From Bryobacterales bacterium (GTDB taxonomy: Bacteria; Acidobacteriota; Terriglobia; Bryobacterales; Bryobacteraceae): DNA of 60,962 nucleotides. The notes under the pieces were generated by a model. It was not told where the DNA came from. It ran no database searches and saw only the letters and a list, made by a program, of their open reading frames with translations. The DNA is taken from positions 1-60,962 of the forward strand of contig PNAJ01000154.1 of assembly GCA_003170295.1 (NCBI GenBank). Direction: 5' to 3'. Both the position numbers and the translations under genes were made by a program. Positions 58,508-60,962 of this stretch are shown here, piece by piece. Every line of letters begins with the position of its first letter. Positions within the stretch are counted from its first letter, which is position 1.

Positions 58508-60934
58508 GTGCTACGATACGCTGTTCGGAGTCTGGAGCTGTCGTTGACTATCGCACCTTCCCAAAACCGTAGCGTTCTTCCTCTTATTGTCCTTCTGATT
58601 CTGTTTTCGGCGAGCGGCATGTGCGCGCTCATTTACGAAGTCGTCTGGTATCAACTGCTGCAACTCGCGATCGGGTCGACGTCGGTATCGCTCGGCATCT
58701 TGCTCGCAACGTTCATGGGAGGCCTCTGCATCGGCAGTGTTTGGTTTCCCCGCATTCGGCTCACTCAGCATCCATTGATAATCTATGCCGCGCTCGAACT
58801 CGGAATCGCCGCGTGCGCTGTGCTCGTGCAACTCAGCCTGCCTTCTTTGAATCGCCTCTACATCGCCGGAGCCGAGCACGGCATGCCCGGAATGCTGCTT
58901 CGCGGGATTCTCGCGGCCCTCTGCATGTTGCCCGCGACCGTCCTGATGGGAGCGTCCCTGCCGTCGATTGTTCGCTGGGCAAGCGGCGTCTCCTGGTGGG
59001 GATATCTGTACACCGGCAACACCACGGGCGCGGTGATCGGATGTCTTTTCGCCGGTTTCTACCTGCTGCGCATCTACAACATGGCTACCGCGACATATTT
59101 TGCCGCAGCGATCAACATTGTCGTCGCCTGCATCAGCTTCCTGCTGGCGTCGTGGATCTCCGGCTCGACGGCGCCCACGGAAGCGCCCGATGCATCGGTC
59201 GAAAACGCAACTCCGCTGCGCTGGCCGATCTATCTCACCATAGGAATTTCCGGCGCGACAGCCTTGGGCGCTGAAGTAGTGTGGACGCGATTGCTCAGCA
59301 TGCTACTGCTCGGTACCGTTTATGTTTTCTCCATCATTCTTGCGGTCTTCCTGGTAGGTCTCGCGATCGGAAGCGGCGCGGGCTCCTGGCTGATCAAGCG
59401 AGTACGGCCGCAACTCGCTCTCGGATGGTGCCAGATTCTGCTCCTCGCCGGCTTCGCGTGGACCGCGTACATGATCGTCGACGTGCTTCCCTTCTGGAAC
59501 GACAATGCGCTAACGACGCTCGATCCCTGGCGCATGTACTTTCTCGATTTGAAGCGTTGCATCCTCGCGATTCTTCCGCCCACTCTGTTTTGGGGCGCAA
59601 GTTTCCCATTGGCCTGTGCCGCTGTCGCTAGACGAGGTGAGGATGCTGGTCGTACCGCAGGCGCGATCTATGCGGCCAATACGCTGGGCGGCATTGTGGG
59701 CGCGCTCGCGGTGAGCCTGGTGCTGATCCCTTCGATCGGCTCGCAACGGGCGGAGCGCGTGCTACTGATCGCGACTGCGCTCGGCGGAGTGATTGTTCTC
59801 CTCCCGATTCTGCGCCGGTCATACATAGGAATGGCCGGGCTGGCCGCATCGATCGGCGTTGCGTGCCTGCTCGCGTGGTCCGTCGATCCGGTGCCGGGCG
59901 AGCTGATCGCCTACGGCCGCCGCATGGCGCTCAACGCGGGACAATCGAAGGTGCTCTACGCCGCCGAAGGAATTAATTCGTCCGTCGCGATTACAGAATG
60001 GCCGGGCAATATCATTTACGTGAACGTCAACGGCCACGTTGAAGCCACCACCGAAATCTACGACATGAAACTGCAGAGGATGGTCGGCCACCTCCCCGCC
60101 CTGCTGCATCCGAATCCAAAATCCGTACTGGGAATCGGCTTTGGCGCGGGAGTTTCCGCGGGAACGTTTACACGCTATCCCAGCATTCAGAAAATCACCA
60201 TCTGCGAAATTGAGCCGCTCATTCCGCCCGCATCCACGCGATTTCTCGGCGATGCGGATTACCGCGTGGCGCTCGATCCGCGCACTCGCATCGTGTTCGA
60301 CGACGCGCGCCATTATCTGCTCACTACTACTGAAAAGTTCGACATCATCGCGTCCGATCCACTCGACGTTTTCATCAAAGGGACCGCCGCGCTGTATTCG
60401 AAGGAGTACTTCGAGTCCGTGAAAAGCCACCTCAATCCAGGCGGCATCTTCACACTCTACGTCCCTTTGTATGAGACCGACGAGCCCACCATCAAGAGCG
60501 AACTAGCGACTTTCTTCGATGCGTTTCCCTACGGCACCATCTGGGCGAACACCAGAAACGGCCTGGGCTACGACATGGTCTTCATGGGCCAACTGGATCC
60601 ATTGCGCATCAATATTGACGAAGCGCAGGACCGGATCAACCGCGACGATCATGCGCCGGTCCGCGAATCGCTCCGCGAAATCGGCATCAATTCGTTGCTG
60701 GAATTGTTCTCGACGTACGCCGGCAACGCTACCGACCTCGCGCCGTGGACCGCCGGCGCCGCGCTCAACGCCGACGCCGATCTGCGCCTGAGTTATCTCG
60801 CAGGCTGGGGAATCAACTCGTATCTCGAAGATATTCTGTATCGCAAAATGCTCGTCTACCGGACGCTTCCCGTCGGCATCTTCACAGGCTCGCCCGAATC
60901 CGTCAAAAAAGTAATGATGTCGCTGACCAACTAG
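58508..60934 (+). CDS. membrane protein fused to a spermidine-synthase-like domain
   Basis: An 808-aa protein. The N-terminal half has about 12-14 membrane helices (SGMCALIYEVVWYQLLQLAI, TLLGTVYVFSIILAVFLVGL type segments). The C-terminal ~300 residues form a Rossmann methyltransferase-like domain of the spermidine synthase family: HLPALLHPNPKSVLGIGFGA, ICEIEPLIPPASTRFL, VFDDARHYLLTTTEKFDIIA and SDPLDVFIKGTAALYSKEYF. The polyamine-site residues of SpeE are not clearly kept, so the true reaction is unknown. GTG 58508 is the longest start; TTG 58544 with GGAG upstream is an alternative. Confidence 0.85.
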   Translation: MLRYAVRSLELSLTIAPSQNRSVLPLIVLLILFSASGMCALIYEVVWYQLLQLAIGSTSVSLGILLATFMGGLCIGSVWFPRIRLTQHPLIIYAALELGIAACAVLVQLSLPSLNRLYIAGAEHGMPGMLLRGILAALCMLPATVLMGASLPSIVRWASGVSWWGYLYTGNTTGAVIGCLFAGFYLLRIYNMATATYFAAAINIVVACISFLLASWISGSTAPTEAPDASVENATPLRWPIYLTIGISGATALGAEVVWTRLLSMLLLGTVYVFSIILAVFLVGLAIGSGAGSWLIKRVRPQLALGWCQILLLAGFAWTAYMIVDVLPFWNDNALTTLDPWRMYFLDLKRCILAILPPTLFWGASFPLACAAVARRGEDAGRTAGAIYAANTLGGIVGALAVSLVLIPSIGSQRAERVLLIATALGGVIVLLPILRRSYIGMAGLAASIGVACLLAWSVDPVPGELIAYGRRMALNAGQSKVLYAAEGINSSVAITEWPGNIIYVNVNGHVEATTEIYDMKLQRMVGHLPALLHPNPKSVLGIGFGAGVSAGTFTRYPSIQKITICEIEPLIPPASTRFLGDADYRVALDPRTRIVFDDARHYLLTTTEKFDIIASDPLDVFIKGTAALYSKEYFESVKSHLNPGGIFTLYVPLYETDEPTIKSELATFFDAFPYGTIWANTRNGLGYDMVFMGQLDPLRINIDEAQDRINRDDHAPVRESLREIGINSLLELFSTYAGNATDLAPWTAGAALNADADLRLSYLAGWGINSYLEDILYRKMLVYRTLPVGIFTGSPESVKKVMMSLTN

Positions 60935-60940
60935 TCCGCT

Positions 60941-60962
60941 GTGGGGCAGGCTGGCAGCCTGC
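60941..60962. repeat. GTGGGGCAGGC hairpin repeat, copy 3 (cut by window end)
   Basis: GTGGGGCAGGCTGGCAGCCT then GC: GCAGGCTG/CAGCCTGC pairs around a one- to two-base turn. Related to 19040 and 37939, and running off the window. Confidence 0.5.

Noticed and set aside
1..60962. CRISPR arrays, rRNA genes, complete insertion sequences
   Set aside because: I looked for regularly spaced repeats, rRNA landmarks and transposase motifs and saw none; the paired 42-bp sites have only two short repeats each and no cas genes.

Overview
The window looks like a piece of an Acidobacteriota chromosome, most likely from the Bryobacterales/Solibacterales ('Candidatus Solibacter'-like) group. Pointers are a MacB-like orphan permease of the acidobacterial duplicated type, a C-terminal TIGR03437-type domain known from Solibacter, an Oar-like TonB receptor, bacillithiol genes bshA/bshB1, many exported beta-propeller proteins, and several families of short GC-rich palindromic repeats. 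All functions are read from sequence motifs and family knowledge; nothing was searched.

Layout. 113-1408: exported amidohydrolase. 1520-5184: a small accessory island ending at a tRNA-Pro(GGG) gene. It holds a ParB/DNA-methyltransferase with an altered catalytic motif, a frameshifted DUF3489 gene, a terminase-small-subunit-like HTH protein and several small proteins sharing an RRLxxLE N-terminus. 5258-7047: bshB1 and bshA. 7117-12127: NHL propeller, exported DHDPS-like lyase, PQQ dehydrogenase, cytochrome c and cupin, probably a periplasmic oxidation cassette. 12273-17430: a pseudokinase-TonB fusion facing an exopolysaccharide set (GT2, sugar-phosphate transferase, WecA-like). 17522-24851: small proteins, a membrane protein with a probable frameshift, a TIGR03437 propeller, a diheme cytochrome, a SIS protein and a YncE-like propeller. 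24901-26051: HicB-like antitoxin with a coupled 52-aa ORF, then a DUF4145 gene. 26116-37864: a 1096-aa BNR/VPS10-like protein, the large permease, RlmA-like methyltransferase, a barrel-like protein, hydrolases, DUF2277, and a hydrolase-LytS-LytTR operon. 38057-41915: hrcA-grpE-dnaJ and small followers. 41971-44436: a gene between inverted repeats, cspA with a 44-aa follower, and a DUF5685 protein. 44898-51744: malQ, matrixin-like protease and partner, GT39-like transferase. 52264-60934: DksA/TraR protein, PgeF, TonB receptor, RelE/antitoxin pair, esterase and a membrane spermidine-synthase-like protein.

The most unusual signals are: (i) three copies of an intergenic element made of two GACCATAAT-type sites exactly 42 bp apart, each abutting a stop codon; (ii) the kinase-fold protein that has lost its catalytic residues and is fused through a membrane helix to a TonB C-terminal domain; (iii) a single gene enclosed by a perfect 25-bp inverted repeat; (iv) several translationally coupled micro-proteins; and (v) the tendency of palindromic repeats to occupy gaps between convergent genes.
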